Of a DNA stretch of 64,000 nt, positions 29,677-38,254 are shown piece after piece (position 1 is the first letter of the stretch; each line of letters opens with the position of its first letter). The notes beneath the pieces were generated by a model. It was not told the DNA's origin. It worked only from the letters and a program-made list of their open reading frames with translations, and ran no database searches. The stretch is from Arthrobacter burdickii (GTDB taxonomy: Bacteria > Actinomycetota > Actinomycetes > Actinomycetales > Micrococcaceae), in contig NZ_JAROCG010000001.1 of assembly GCF_030433645.1 (NCBI RefSeq), positions 1 to 64,000 on the forward strand. The letters are read 5' to 3'. The position numbers were made by a program, and so were the translations under genes.

Positions 29677-31236
29677 ATGCAGGCAACGGAAGACAGGGTG
29701 CGGGCGGCCCTCCACGACGACGCCTACCGGTACGCCTATCGGCGCTCGCTGTCCACGCGGCTCGCCTCGGAGGTGGCGCTCGAGGCGGTCGAGGCGCTGG
29801 ACGCCGGAAGCCCCGCGACACGCGATCCCTCTGGTGGAATTCCCCTCGACGGCATCCCCGGGCGCCTTCCGGTGCTGGCGACGGCGCACGCAGCCCTCGA
29901 ACGGTACCTGCCGCCGGCGCTTCCTCCTCGGGTCCAGGGCGTCCCGGACCTGCAGTACGCCCTGGCATCGCTGTCCCCCGGCGAGCGCGAACTCCTCCTG
30001 CTCTGTCACTGGGATGGTCTCAGCGCCGGGGAGGCCGCACGTGCCTCGCAGCAAGAGGCCGGCCTGCTCCCCGTCGTCGAAGCCGCCTGTGCACGCCTGC
30101 TGTTCCCGGAACCGGCATCGGCGGAGGCTTTCGCCGCCGTCCTCGCCGCCGCCGACCCGGCCCGCGCCGTGACGGCGGAGGATCTCGTCTTCAGCACCCC
30201 TGATCTGCCGTTCGCTGCCGCGGCGACCGATGGCTTCCCAGCCGATGCCCGCACGCTGCCGGGAACCTCCGGGGATTCGGACCCGGCCTCCCCACCTGGC
30301 GGCGGGAGCGCGGCGCGGAACCGGAGGAGCCAGGCGATGGTCGGCGGCTCCTGCCTCCTGACGCTCGCCGCGCTCGCCCTGGCCCTGGTCCCGCGCCAGG
30401 CCCCCAGCCCCGCCCAGGAGACGGCACGCCTGTTCGCCCTCGCCGACGTCGTCGCCGTCGTGGTGCAGTCCCGGGTGGAGCCGACGCTGGTCGAGGGCCA
30501 GATACGGATCCTTCGACGCGCATCCGTGGTGCAGATGGTGAAGGGCGAGGCGGCGCGGGACGTCCTCACCCTGGACATGACCGGGCGGAGCACCCTCGAG
30601 CGCCCCCACACCCGGGACTTCTTCCCGCCCCACCAGCTTCTGTTCCTCGTTCGGAACGCCGACGGCCACCTCGCCCCGATCGAGGGTGACGGCTCGGTGC
30701 TGACGCTGGTCGATCGTCGGTCCCCGGAGGCGACGACGGTCACCGGCGATCCCGTTCCCCTGCCGGATGAACTGCGGGAGGACCTTCGGGCGCTGCCGGT
30801 CGAGGAACTCCGGCTGGCAACCAGTGGTGAGGCGCCGGGGTCCCTGGACCCGGACGCGATCATCGGCATCCGGCCGCCGCCGGGCCGGGACGCGCAGAAC
30901 CTGCCGGCGCACCAGCTCGGCACGTTCCAGGGGAGCGCTCAGGACGGGGAGGCATGCGTCTGGTTCGAGTTCAACTCCCGCGCGGTCCTCATCCGCTGGC
31001 CCGACGGCTTCTCGGCGTACCAGCGGGCATCGTCCCTCCGGACCGGCGTCGGCGACCCTCCGGACCGGCGGGTGCTGACCGTCCTGAACGAGCGCGGCTA
31101 CCCCTACGTGGACGAGGGCCGGCCGACGCCGTTCATCCGTGCGGTCCCGACCGGCGAGCGAGGCATGTGCGGCGGGCAGGAATTCGAGGTCTGGGACATC
31201 GCGGTCGCACCGGGAAGCACCCTGCTGTACTACTGA
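29677..31236 (+). CDS. Membrane protein with a sigma-70 region-4-like cytoplasmic part
   Basis: 519 residues, not recognised as a named family. Residues 1-145 resemble an ECF-sigma-type protein: the motif LSPGERELLLLCHWDGLSAGEAARAS (split about 98-123) has the look of sigma region 4, with an acidic helical N-terminus. A Pro/Gly/Ser-rich stretch (about 185-215) is followed by one membrane helix (about 222-238) and a 280-residue outside domain with several acidic segments and two Cys (EACVWFEF, RGMCGGQEF). Topology: N-terminus in, C-terminus out. ATG 29677 follows GGTGG at about 7 bases. It may be a membrane-held transcription or signalling protein, or a degenerate sigma fused to a sensor. No partner gene is adjacent. 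Confidence 0.65.
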   Translation: MQATEDRVRAALHDDAYRYAYRRSLSTRLASEVALEAVEALDAGSPATRDPSGGIPLDGIPGRLPVLATAHAALERYLPPALPPRVQGVPDLQYALASLSPGERELLLLCHWDGLSAGEAARASQQEAGLLPVVEAACARLLFPEPASAEAFAAVLAAADPARAVTAEDLVFSTPDLPFAAAATDGFPADARTLPGTSGDSDPASPPGGGSAARNRRSQAMVGGSCLLTLAALALALVPRQAPSPAQETARLFALADVVAVVVQSRVEPTLVEGQIRILRRASVVQMVKGEAARDVLTLDMTGRSTLERPHTRDFFPPHQLLFLVRNADGHLAPIEGDGSVLTLVDRRSPEATTVTGDPVPLPDELREDLRALPVEELRLATSGEAPGSLDPDAIIGIRPPPGRDAQNLPAHQLGTFQGSAQDGEACVWFEFNSRAVLIRWPDGFSAYQRASSLRTGVGDPPDRRVLTVLNERGYPYVDEGRPTPFIRAVPTGERGMCGGQEFEVWDIAVAPGSTLLYY

Positions 31237-31258
31237 GGGTGTCCTGCTTACGGCCGAC

Positions 31259-31714
31259 CTACCGGGCGCCCGGCATGCAGCGCTCCGCCTCCTCGACGTC
31301 GTCGGCGACCAGCTGAGCCCGACGCCGCACGTTGTCGAGCCCCGAGGAGGCGATGCCCCACCGCTCGCCGTCGAGCCTCGTCATCGCGGCTGCCTCCGCC
31401 GTCGTCGCGAGGGTGTTGCCCGCGCGGGACAGCGCCCGATGAACCTGCAGGAGCGCGCCGGGGATGTCGAGGCCGTTACTCGGGGAGGATGCCTGGGCGC
31501 TCACGCAGATCGCCCGCACGCGGGGCAGCATGGCGCCGAGGTCGTTGGCGACGACCACGAGTTCGTTGTAGACGTCGTCGTCCTCGATGCCTTCGAGGAT
31601 CTGGTGGTACCGATCGAGGCCCCGGCGGAAACGGTCGTGCGCCCGCCTCCACACCCCTGTGCCCAGCTCGGCATCGTCCTTCCGTCCCTGCCGCGCCGCC
31701 GCGAAGAATGCCAC
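31259..31714 (-). CDS. Helical protein of unknown function downstream of bpa
   Basis: 151 residues from GTG 31714, which starts 8 bases after the bpa stop, with TAAGG just upstream. Longer starts (31801) would lie inside bpa. Predicted mostly helical, with a basic N-terminal half (RRAHDRFRRGLDRYHQILEG) and an acidic middle (EDDDVYNELVVVANDLG), two Cys (RAICVSAQ, AERCMPGAR) and no signal peptide. Its tight spacing suggests co-expression with the proteasome activator. I do not recognise the family. Confidence 0.65.
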   Translation of the reverse strand: MAFFAAARQGRKDDAELGTGVWRRAHDRFRRGLDRYHQILEGIEDDDVYNELVVVANDLGAMLPRVRAICVSAQASSPSNGLDIPGALLQVHRALSRAGNTLATTAEAAAMTRLDGERWGIASSGLDNVRRRAQLVADDVEEAERCMPGAR

Positions 31715-31721
31715 GTAGGCC

Positions 31722-32339
31722 TTACAGGTACTGGCCGGGCCCGTGGCTGTCCGCCGGGGCCGCCTGGGCATGGCGGACAGGCGGAGTGCGCCGTGGTTCA
31801 CCGTCCTCGCCGATCACCACTCCGGGGGCGATCACGGTGCCGGGAGGGAGCTGGCGCAGCTGGAGCCGCGCGGCCAGCTGCTGATTAGCCATCTGCTGCG
31901 CAGCGAGCGCCGCCTGGATCCCGTGGAACAGGCCTTCGAGCCAGCCGACGAGCTGGGCCTGCGCGACGCGCAGTTCGGCGTCGGTCGGTACGGAGTCGTC
32001 GCCGAAGGGCAGGTTGATACGGTGCAGCTCCTCGACCAGTTCGGGTGCGAGGCCGTCCTCGAGTTCCTTGACCGAACGCTCGTGGATGGAGGCGAGCAGG
32101 GTGCGGCCGGCGTCGTCGAGCGGCGCAGTGCGGACCTCCTCGAGCAGTTGCTTGAGCATGGTGCCGATGCGCATGACCTTCGCGGGTTCGTCCACGAGCT
32201 CCGCGAGTGATGTGGGGCGCGCGCCCGGAGCGCCCTCCGTCGCGCCGTCCCCTGCCGTGCCCGCCTGGGCGTTGCCCGGGGCGTCGTGCACGGTACCGGG
32301 AGCGGGGTCGAAGGGACTGGCCGGCTGCTGTTCCGTCAT
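31722..32339 (-). CDS. bpa: Bacterial proteasome activator Bpa/PafE
   Basis: 205 residues. ATP-independent ring-shaped activator that opens the 20S proteasome gate. The core (about 55-165) is the helical bundle with conserved LAELVDEPAKVMRIGTML and LPFGDDSVPTDAELR, and the C-terminus ends in GQYL, the GQYL-type motif that docks into the proteasome alpha ring. The N-terminal 45 residues and C-terminal tail are disordered. Start taken at ATG 32339. A TAGCGT hexamer lies only one base upstream of this ATG, too close for a leaderless start there, so the real start could differ slightly. Confidence 0.92.
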   Translation of the reverse strand: MTEQQPASPFDPAPGTVHDAPGNAQAGTAGDGATEGAPGARPTSLAELVDEPAKVMRIGTMLKQLLEEVRTAPLDDAGRTLLASIHERSVKELEDGLAPELVEELHRINLPFGDDSVPTDAELRVAQAQLVGWLEGLFHGIQAALAAQQMANQQLAARLQLRQLPPGTVIAPGVVIGEDGEPRRTPPVRHAQAAPADSHGPGQYL

Positions 32340-32413
32340 GACGCTATGCTCCCACAACCGCCGCGCGCCGGGCACACCGGATCCGGCCTTGCCCACGACA
32401 AGCTCAGGACGCG

Positions 32414-32452
32414 ACGAAGCCCGGCGCTCCTCGCGGATGCGCCGGGCTTCGT
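32414..32452 (-). terminator. Terminator of cstA-ybdD
   Basis: Perfect 14-base stem (32414-32427 with 32439-32452) with an 11-base loop, immediately beyond the ybdD stop. No T run follows, so it may be weak or also act on neighbouring transcripts. Confidence 0.6.
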
Positions 32453-32462
32453 GCCGGGCCGC

Positions 32463-32675
32463 CTAGCAGCAGCGGCCTTCGGGGTTGGCGTCCTGGCGGT
32501 CGGTCTTGTCCCGCCAGAACTCACGCTCGGTTATGGGCGGCTCGCCCGGATGGGTGCGCTCGTGGTGGTCGAGGTACGCCTGGTAGGCGTTCTCCCCCAT
32601 GACCCCCTTGAACAGCCAGGCCAGCTCGCGCGCGGTGTCCCTGGCCCGGTGCAGGACGTGCGGCACGCTGCTCAT
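32463..32675 (-). CDS. ybdD: YbdD/YjiX family small protein, CstA partner
   Basis: 70 residues. Short basic protein with the family pattern LFKGVMGENAYQAYLDHH and a C-terminus ending in RCC, as in Escherichia coli YbdD. It is needed with CstA-type transporters for pyruvate or peptide uptake in enterobacteria; here the role is inferred. ATG 32675 shares one base with the cstA stop (TGATG), so translation is coupled. Confidence 0.88.
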   Translation of the reverse strand: MSSVPHVLHRARDTARELAWLFKGVMGENAYQAYLDHHERTHPGEPPITEREFWRDKTDRQDANPEGRCC

Positions 32676-34951
32676 CAGTGTCCTGTCCGCGCCGGGCGCC
32701 TGCCCGGCTCGAGGGCGGCCCACTGCGCCTCCAGCTCCTTCTCGGCCGGAGTCGCCACCAGGCCGGCCGGCGCGAAGATGCGGGACGCCACCGGGGAGTC
32801 CTCGGTCTCCGTGCCGCCACCGTCGCGGTAGGCCTTGATGGTCGCGAGGATCGCCGTCACGATGACGATGATCGACAGCACCACGAAGATGATCGACAGC
32901 GTGCCCTGGATGGAGGTGTTGCGGACCACGGCCTCCATCGCGGCCACGGTCTTCGCGGTGCCGAAGCTCTCCTCGCCCGCGGCGAGGGCATTGCGGAACG
33001 CCGCGTTCTGCGCCCAGTAGCCGATGGCAGGGACCGGCGAGAAGATCTTCAGGAACGACGCCGTGATGGTCACCGCGGCGGCGAAGGCCAGCGGAAGTGC
33101 CGGGATCCAGAGGACCCGGAAGAGTCCGCGCTTGGCGCAGATCGCCATGCAGACCGCGAGCGCGATCGCCGCGAGCAGCTGGTTGGCGATGCCGAACAGC
33201 GGGAAGAGCGTGTTGATGCCGCCCAGCGGATCGGTCACGCCCATGATGAGGATTGCTCCCCAGCCGGCGACCATGATGGCCGTGCAGATCCATGCTCCGG
33301 CGCGCCACGAGGTGTCGCGGAAGCGGGGCACGAAGTTGCCGATGCTGTCCTGCAGCATGAAGCGCGCGACGCGGGTTCCGGCGTCGACCGCCGTGAGGAT
33401 GAACAGCGCCTCGAACATGATGGCGAAGTGGTACCAGAAGGCCATCATGCCGGTACCGCCGAAGACGCCGTGCATGATCTGCGCAATGCCGACCGCGAGG
33501 GTCGGGGCTCCGCCGGTCCGGGAGACGATCGATTCCTCGCCCACGTTGGAGGCCAGTGTCGAGAGGACGTCGGGCGTGAGGCTGACCCCGGTGAGGCCGA
33601 GTCCGTTGACGAATGCCACGGCGCCCTCGACGGTGCCGCCGGTCGCCGCGGCAGACGAGTTCATGGCGAAGTAGATGCCCCGGTCGATCGACAGGGCGGC
33701 GACGAGCGCCATGATCGCGACGAAGGACTCCATGAGCATGCCGCCGTAGCCGATGAAGCGCGTCTGGCGCTCCTTCTCGATCATCTTCGGGGTGGTGCCG
33801 GAGGAGATCAGGGCGTGGAAGCCCGAGAGGGCACCGCAGGCGATGGTGACGAAGAGGAACGGGAACAGCGAGCCCGCGACAACCGGTCCGGTGCCCGAGC
33901 GGGCGTACTCGCTGACGGCCGGGACGCTGATCTCGGGACGCGTGATGACGATGGCTACGGCGAGCATGACGATCGTGCCGATCTTCATGAACGTGGACAG
34001 GTAGTCGCGCGGAGCGAGCAGGAGCCAGACGGGCAGGACGGCGGCGATGAAGCCGTAGATGATGATGCCCCAGGCGATCGTGATCCGGTCCAGCGTGAAC
34101 AGTTCGGCGCCCCAGCCGGTCTCCGCGATCCAGCCGCCGCCGATGATGGCGAGCAGGAGGAGGACGAAGCCGATCAGCGAGACCTCGGTGACCTTGCCGG
34201 GGCGCAGGTAGCGCAGGTACACGCCCATGAACAGCGCGATCGGGATGGTCATGGAGACGGAGAAGACACCCCATGGGCTCTCACCGAGGGCGTTCACGAC
34301 AACGAGGGCGAGGATCGCGACGATGATGATCATGATCGTGAGGGTCGCGATCAGCGCCGCGGTTCCGCCGATGACGCCGAGCTCCTCGCGCGCCATCTGG
34401 CCGAGCGAGCGTCCGCCCCGGCGCATGGAGAAGAACATCACGAGGTAGTCCTGGACGGCCCCGGCGAAGATGACGCCGATGATGATCCAGAGGGTCCCGG
34501 GCAGGTAGCCCATCTGCGCGGCGAGGACGGGCCCCACCAGCGGACCCGCGCCGGCGATGGCGGCGAAGTGGTGGCCGAACAGGACGCGGCGGTCCGTTGC
34601 AGCGTAGTCCTTGCCGTCGGCCTTGTACTCGGCGGGGGTCGCCCTCCGGTCATCGGGCTTCAGGAGGTTCCGCTCGATGAACTTGGAGTAGAACCGGTAG
34701 GCGATGAGGTAGGTGCAGACGGCGGCGAAGACGAACCAGATGGCGTTCACCGTCTCGCCCCGGACGATGGCCAGGATGGTCCAGGCGATACCGCCCAGGA
34801 GTGCGACACCTACCCACAGTGCGATCTTCGCCGGGGTCCACCGGCGGTCCTCTGCTTCAGCCTGCTGCGGATCGACGGCGACCGCGGGCAGGTCCGGATC
34901 CGTCACCAGCACGTCGGCGTGCCGGTGGGCTCCGTTCTGCTTCTTACTCAT
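32675..34951 (-). CDS. cstA: Carbon starvation protein CstA (pyruvate/peptide transporter)
   Basis: 758 residues with about 16-18 hydrophobic segments. The conserved CstA_N motif near residues 115-150 (GHHFAAIAGAGPLVGPVLAAQMGY split over the first helices, then VQDYLVMF) and the C-terminal DUF4161-like region are present. Family members import pyruvate or peptides when carbon is scarce. ATG 34951 is preceded on the minus strand by AGGAG with 4-6 base spacing. Extra N-terminal 40 residues are hydrophilic. Operon with ybdD. Confidence 0.93.
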   Translation of the reverse strand: MSKKQNGAHRHADVLVTDPDLPAVAVDPQQAEAEDRRWTPAKIALWVGVALLGGIAWTILAIVRGETVNAIWFVFAAVCTYLIAYRFYSKFIERNLLKPDDRRATPAEYKADGKDYAATDRRVLFGHHFAAIAGAGPLVGPVLAAQMGYLPGTLWIIIGVIFAGAVQDYLVMFFSMRRGGRSLGQMAREELGVIGGTAALIATLTIMIIIVAILALVVVNALGESPWGVFSVSMTIPIALFMGVYLRYLRPGKVTEVSLIGFVLLLLAIIGGGWIAETGWGAELFTLDRITIAWGIIIYGFIAAVLPVWLLLAPRDYLSTFMKIGTIVMLAVAIVITRPEISVPAVSEYARSGTGPVVAGSLFPFLFVTIACGALSGFHALISSGTTPKMIEKERQTRFIGYGGMLMESFVAIMALVAALSIDRGIYFAMNSSAAATGGTVEGAVAFVNGLGLTGVSLTPDVLSTLASNVGEESIVSRTGGAPTLAVGIAQIMHGVFGGTGMMAFWYHFAIMFEALFILTAVDAGTRVARFMLQDSIGNFVPRFRDTSWRAGAWICTAIMVAGWGAILIMGVTDPLGGINTLFPLFGIANQLLAAIALAVCMAICAKRGLFRVLWIPALPLAFAAAVTITASFLKIFSPVPAIGYWAQNAAFRNALAAGEESFGTAKTVAAMEAVVRNTSIQGTLSIIFVVLSIIVIVTAILATIKAYRDGGGTETEDSPVASRIFAPAGLVATPAEKELEAQWAALEPGRRPARTGH

Positions 34952-35097
34952 GATGCTCCTCGGGTGCGAGAGTGTGATGCACACGAAGGTAGCAACGTAG
35001 TGAGCGCCGCGTCACATGGCAAGGCTGCTGTGCAACGGAATGCGCCGAACGCACCCGCCCCTGCGGCAGGTGGGCCGGCGCTCCCCGACCCGGCCGG

Positions 35098-35349
35098 TCA
35101 GGACGACCTGCGGGAAGGGCCGTCGTCGTCGTCGCCGAGCACGGCCGGCGGCTCGTCGTCGTCGTTGGCGTTCATGCCCTCGCTGATGCTCGCGTGCGTC
35201 CTGGTGCGGCTGTCGGCGGGCTCGTCCGCGTCGGCGGTCGGTCCGTTGTCGATGCCGTCGGGTACCTGGTCGCCGAGGTTCTCGGCGAAGCTGTCGGCTG
35301 CCTGCGACAGTCCGCCCTCGTCCCCGTCGTGGCCGTGATGCGTGCTCAC
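35098..35349 (-). CDS. Small acidic protein, unknown function
   Basis: 83 residues from GTG 35349, which has AAGGAG seven bases upstream on the minus strand. Strongly acidic and probably disordered, with clusters such as NANDDDEPP and GDDDDGP and His-rich start STHHGHDGDEGG. No domain recognised. It sits between cstA and the divergent FUSC-like gene. Coding is supported by the ribosome binding site and codon use rather than by any family. Confidence 0.5.
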   Translation of the reverse strand: MSTHHGHDGDEGGLSQAADSFAENLGDQVPDGIDNGPTADADEPADSRTRTHASISEGMNANDDDEPPAVLGDDDDGPSRRSS

Positions 35350-35456
35350 TGTGCTGCTCCTTCCGGTTGCCTGTCCTGCAACCTTTCCACAGCTACGACG
35401 CAATCGAAAGCATGCTGATGATGCTTCCGCGCCACCCGGCCGGGCCCGGACGGGAG

Positions 35457-35462
35457 TAGGGT
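35457..35462 (+). promoter_or_regulatory. -10 element for leaderless FUSC-like gene
   Basis: TAGGGT, six bases before the ATG at 35469. Confidence 0.45.
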
Positions 35463-35468
35463 TGATCG

Positions 35469-36563
35469 ATGGCTTCCCGCCATCCGATGCCAGCGGCGCC
35501 GTCGATTCCTCCGACCGAAAGCCCGCAGTCCGTGCACCTCCTCCGCGACCTGGTGAGCATCACCCCCTCCGCCAACGACCACCACCCGGCACTCCGCTGC
35601 GCGATCGGAGTGGGCGTCCCATTGGTCGTGGTGCTGCTGATCGGACGCCTCGATCTCGCCGTCTTCGCCACGTTCGGGGCCTTCGCCGGCATCTACGGGC
35701 GGAACGAACCGCACCGCCAGCGCCTTGCCACCCAGATCCGCGGCGGCGGGCTCATGCTCGCCGTGATCCTGGCAGCCGCACTGGCCTCGCGCGGCGACGT
35801 CGGACCCTGGGGACTCGTCCTGCTCACCAGCGCGGTCGCCGGACTCGGGACCTTCGCGGCGGGACTGTTCCGCCTCCGGCCGGGAGGCTCCCTGTTCCAC
35901 ATCTTCGCTTTCGCGGCGATCGCCTCCGTCCCCCAGCAGCCACCGCTGCTGCAGGGACTCGGTACGGCGGTCGCCACCGTCGCGTTCGCGGTGCTCCTCG
36001 GGCAGGCGGGCGCACTCTGGCCACGCCACCGCACGGGCTGGCATCGCCCGGCGGCGGACCGGCCCACGGCGCGGCACCTGGCAGGACTGGCCCGGGAGTC
36101 GGCCCTGTACGTCGTCGCAGCCCTGCTAGCCGGCAGCGCGGCCACGGCGCTCGGGATCGGCCACACCTACTGGGCGATGGTCGCCGCGACCGTGCCCCTT
36201 GTGGGACAGACGGCACGGGCGCGCACCAACCGGGGGCTGCAGCGGATTCTCGGCACGGTCGCCGGGCTCGTCCTGACGGCGCTGATCCTCCTGCCGGGGC
36301 TGGCTGCGTGGCAGTTCGTCCTCGTCATCGCCGTCGCCCAGTTCGCGGCCGAGATGTTCATCCTGCGGCAGTACGCCCTCGCGCAGGCGTTCGTCACGCC
36401 GCTCGCCCTGGTCAGCACGGAACTGGCGCACCCGAGCGATCCGGCTGTGCTCCTCGCGGATCGTGCCGTCGAGACCCTCATCGGGGCCGTGGTCGGCATC
36501 GCGCTCGTGCTGGCCCTGCATCTCCGGCAGCGTGCCGTGCAGCTTTCCGCGCGCGGCGCCTAG
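35469..36563 (+). CDS. FUSC-family inner membrane protein
   Basis: 364 residues with two blocks of membrane helices (about 47-165 and 205-335), each starting with a short cytoplasmic helix; the second block contains GIGHTYWAMVAATVPL and RTNRGLQRILGTVAGL, the pattern of the fusaric-acid-resistance (FUSC) half of aromatic-acid/efflux permeases. It lacks the large soluble insertion of YhcP-type members, so the substrate is open. ATG 35469 lies six bases after TAGGGT. Its stop codon shares four bases (CTAG) with the stop of the convergent PucR-type gene. Confidence 0.8.
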   Translation: MASRHPMPAAPSIPPTESPQSVHLLRDLVSITPSANDHHPALRCAIGVGVPLVVVLLIGRLDLAVFATFGAFAGIYGRNEPHRQRLATQIRGGGLMLAVILAAALASRGDVGPWGLVLLTSAVAGLGTFAAGLFRLRPGGSLFHIFAFAAIASVPQQPPLLQGLGTAVATVAFAVLLGQAGALWPRHRTGWHRPAADRPTARHLAGLARESALYVVAALLAGSAATALGIGHTYWAMVAATVPLVGQTARARTNRGLQRILGTVAGLVLTALILLPGLAAWQFVLVIAVAQFAAEMFILRQYALAQAFVTPLALVSTELAHPSDPAVLLADRAVETLIGAVVGIALVLALHLRQRAVQLSARGA

Positions 36564-38176
36564 TCCGTCGCCGGGGCGGGGTTCACCTCGTCCAGGTACT
36601 GGAGGGCGATCAGCAGTTCAGCCCGGACCTGCGCGCTCCCGAGGTCCATGCCGAGCAGTTCGGCCAGCACGCCGATCTGCCGCCGTACGCTGTTGCGGTG
36701 CAGCTGCAGGCGCTTCGCAGCTCCGTCCCAGCTGCCGTTCTCATGGAGCCAGCCGTTCAGGACTGCGAGCAGGGGGTCGCGGCGGTGCGGCTTCAAGGAG
36801 AGGACCGGGTGCAGGAGGCGCTCTGCCAGGGCGGTTCCTGCCTCACGGCCCAGGAGCCCTGCCACCGACCACGTCACGTCCTCCGCCCGGACACTCCTTC
36901 CGCTGGACTGCACACGCGCGCGCAGGGAGCTGACCCGCTGGTAGGCGGCAGCCAGGCCGGAGAGCTCCGTCCCCTCGCCCACGACGAGGCGCCAGCCCAT
37001 CCTCTCGACATCGGCCAGCAGCGACGAGTCCACCCGAAGCCGCGTGATCGCGGTGAAACCGTAGTCCGTGATCTCCACCAGCTTGGTGTCGAACAGGCGC
37101 CGCCATTGCAGCAGCTCGCGGATGGGGCCGTCACCCGGAAGACCATCGGCGGGATCTACCCTGATGCCCTGTACCACCCGCATCGGCGCGGACCGTGTCG
37201 AGGACAGGCTTTGGGCGAGCAGGTCCTTGAGCACGTTCAGGTGCCGGGTATCACCGTTCGTGAGGCTGTCGGGATGCAGCAGGACGGCTGTCGCCAGCTG
37301 GCTCGGGGCCAAAGAGCCGCTGGTCCTCTGCCGCACCAGGAGCTCCAGCAGGCCGATCGCCGCCTGGACCACGCTGTTCTGGGCGGCAGTCAGGGGTGCG
37401 TCACAGCCGAGGATCAGGGCACCGAGGTTGGCGTCCTTGGTGCTCCGCAACGGGTGTCCGTACACCAGCGCGGAACCCGGCTGGTCGAAGCCGTCCATCT
37501 CCACACGGGGTCCGCTACCCGAGAACAGCCGCTCCACCAGAGGCGCCAGCAGTGCAGGGTCGATCTCCGGGGTGTTCCCGCGTGCGCGGATCCGCCCGTC
37601 CGTCCCTACCAGGAGGGCCCACACGGGCACCTTCTGCACCAGCGCACCGAGGAGTTCGTGTTCCGGCCTCGGGGAGAGCACCGCCCGCATGAGCTGCCGG
37701 TTGGTGTCCGCCAGCTGACGGAACGCCCGGGCGTTCTCGGATTCGAGCAGCTGCGAGAACTCGAGTCCGATGGCCGCGAACGGCAGTGTCGAGGGGACTT
37801 CGAACAAGGTCAGGTTCCGGCGTCGGCAGGCGCTCACCAGCACCTCCGGAACCGCGTCGAAGTAGGGCTGGATCCCGAAACCGAGGGCCGGGACGCCGGC
37901 GTCCACCAGGCGCCGGACGTAGGCGTCCACGCCGGCTTCCGACCCGCCGTCCCCCAGGAAAGGCAACCCGCAGGTCAGCAGGAACTCGCCCTCGGGAAGG
38001 TACGGCGTCGGATCCTCGAGTTCGCTCGGCTCGACCCATCGGAGCAGCTCCTGGCCGCTGCCGCCATCGTGGAGCAGTCTCAACTCGGGCCGCAGCTGCT
38101 CGACGAACTGCTCGAGCGTGACGAAACCCGGGCGAGCCGGAGCGGGAACCTGCTCGTCCGGTGTAATACGTCCCAT
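36560..38176 (-). CDS. PucR-type transcriptional regulator of the lysine-catabolic cluster
   Basis: 538 residues. N-terminal PucR/allantoin-type sensor domain (about 25-150, VTLEQFVEQLRPELRLL), a middle GGDEF-like/GAF region, and a C-terminal helix-turn-helix of the PucR type (GAAKRLQLHRNSVRRQIGVLAELLG, split). Such regulators respond to small nitrogen compounds. It is divergent from the permease-davB genes with a 78-base intergenic region that contains the inverted repeat GTGAG-N6-CTCAC, so it is the likely local regulator. ATG at 38176; an unused open extension runs upstream. Confidence 0.88.
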   Translation of the reverse strand: MGRITPDEQVPAPARPGFVTLEQFVEQLRPELRLLHDGGSGQELLRWVEPSELEDPTPYLPEGEFLLTCGLPFLGDGGSEAGVDAYVRRLVDAGVPALGFGIQPYFDAVPEVLVSACRRRNLTLFEVPSTLPFAAIGLEFSQLLESENARAFRQLADTNRQLMRAVLSPRPEHELLGALVQKVPVWALLVGTDGRIRARGNTPEIDPALLAPLVERLFSGSGPRVEMDGFDQPGSALVYGHPLRSTKDANLGALILGCDAPLTAAQNSVVQAAIGLLELLVRQRTSGSLAPSQLATAVLLHPDSLTNGDTRHLNVLKDLLAQSLSSTRSAPMRVVQGIRVDPADGLPGDGPIRELLQWRRLFDTKLVEITDYGFTAITRLRVDSSLLADVERMGWRLVVGEGTELSGLAAAYQRVSSLRARVQSSGRSVRAEDVTWSVAGLLGREAGTALAERLLHPVLSLKPHRRDPLLAVLNGWLHENGSWDGAAKRLQLHRNSVRRQIGVLAELLGMDLGSAQVRAELLIALQYLDEVNPAPATD

Positions 38177-38207
38177 GAGCAACCACTCTAGGTCATTTTG
38201 CACCAGG

Positions 38208-38223
38208 GTGAGACTCGGCTCAC
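38208..38223. promoter_or_regulatory. Inverted repeat between the PucR-type gene and the permease
   Basis: GTGAG, six bases, CTCAC (38208-38212 and 38219-38223) centred in the divergent intergenic region; candidate operator for the PucR-type protein. The spacing does not fit a CRP site. Confidence 0.35.
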
Positions 38224-38254
38224 ATGCCATGGTGGTTCCCGGAAAGAAACTACT

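Noticed and set aside
34985-35025. CRP-like site upstream of cstA
   Set aside because: GTGA and TCACA are present but separated by eight bases rather than six.
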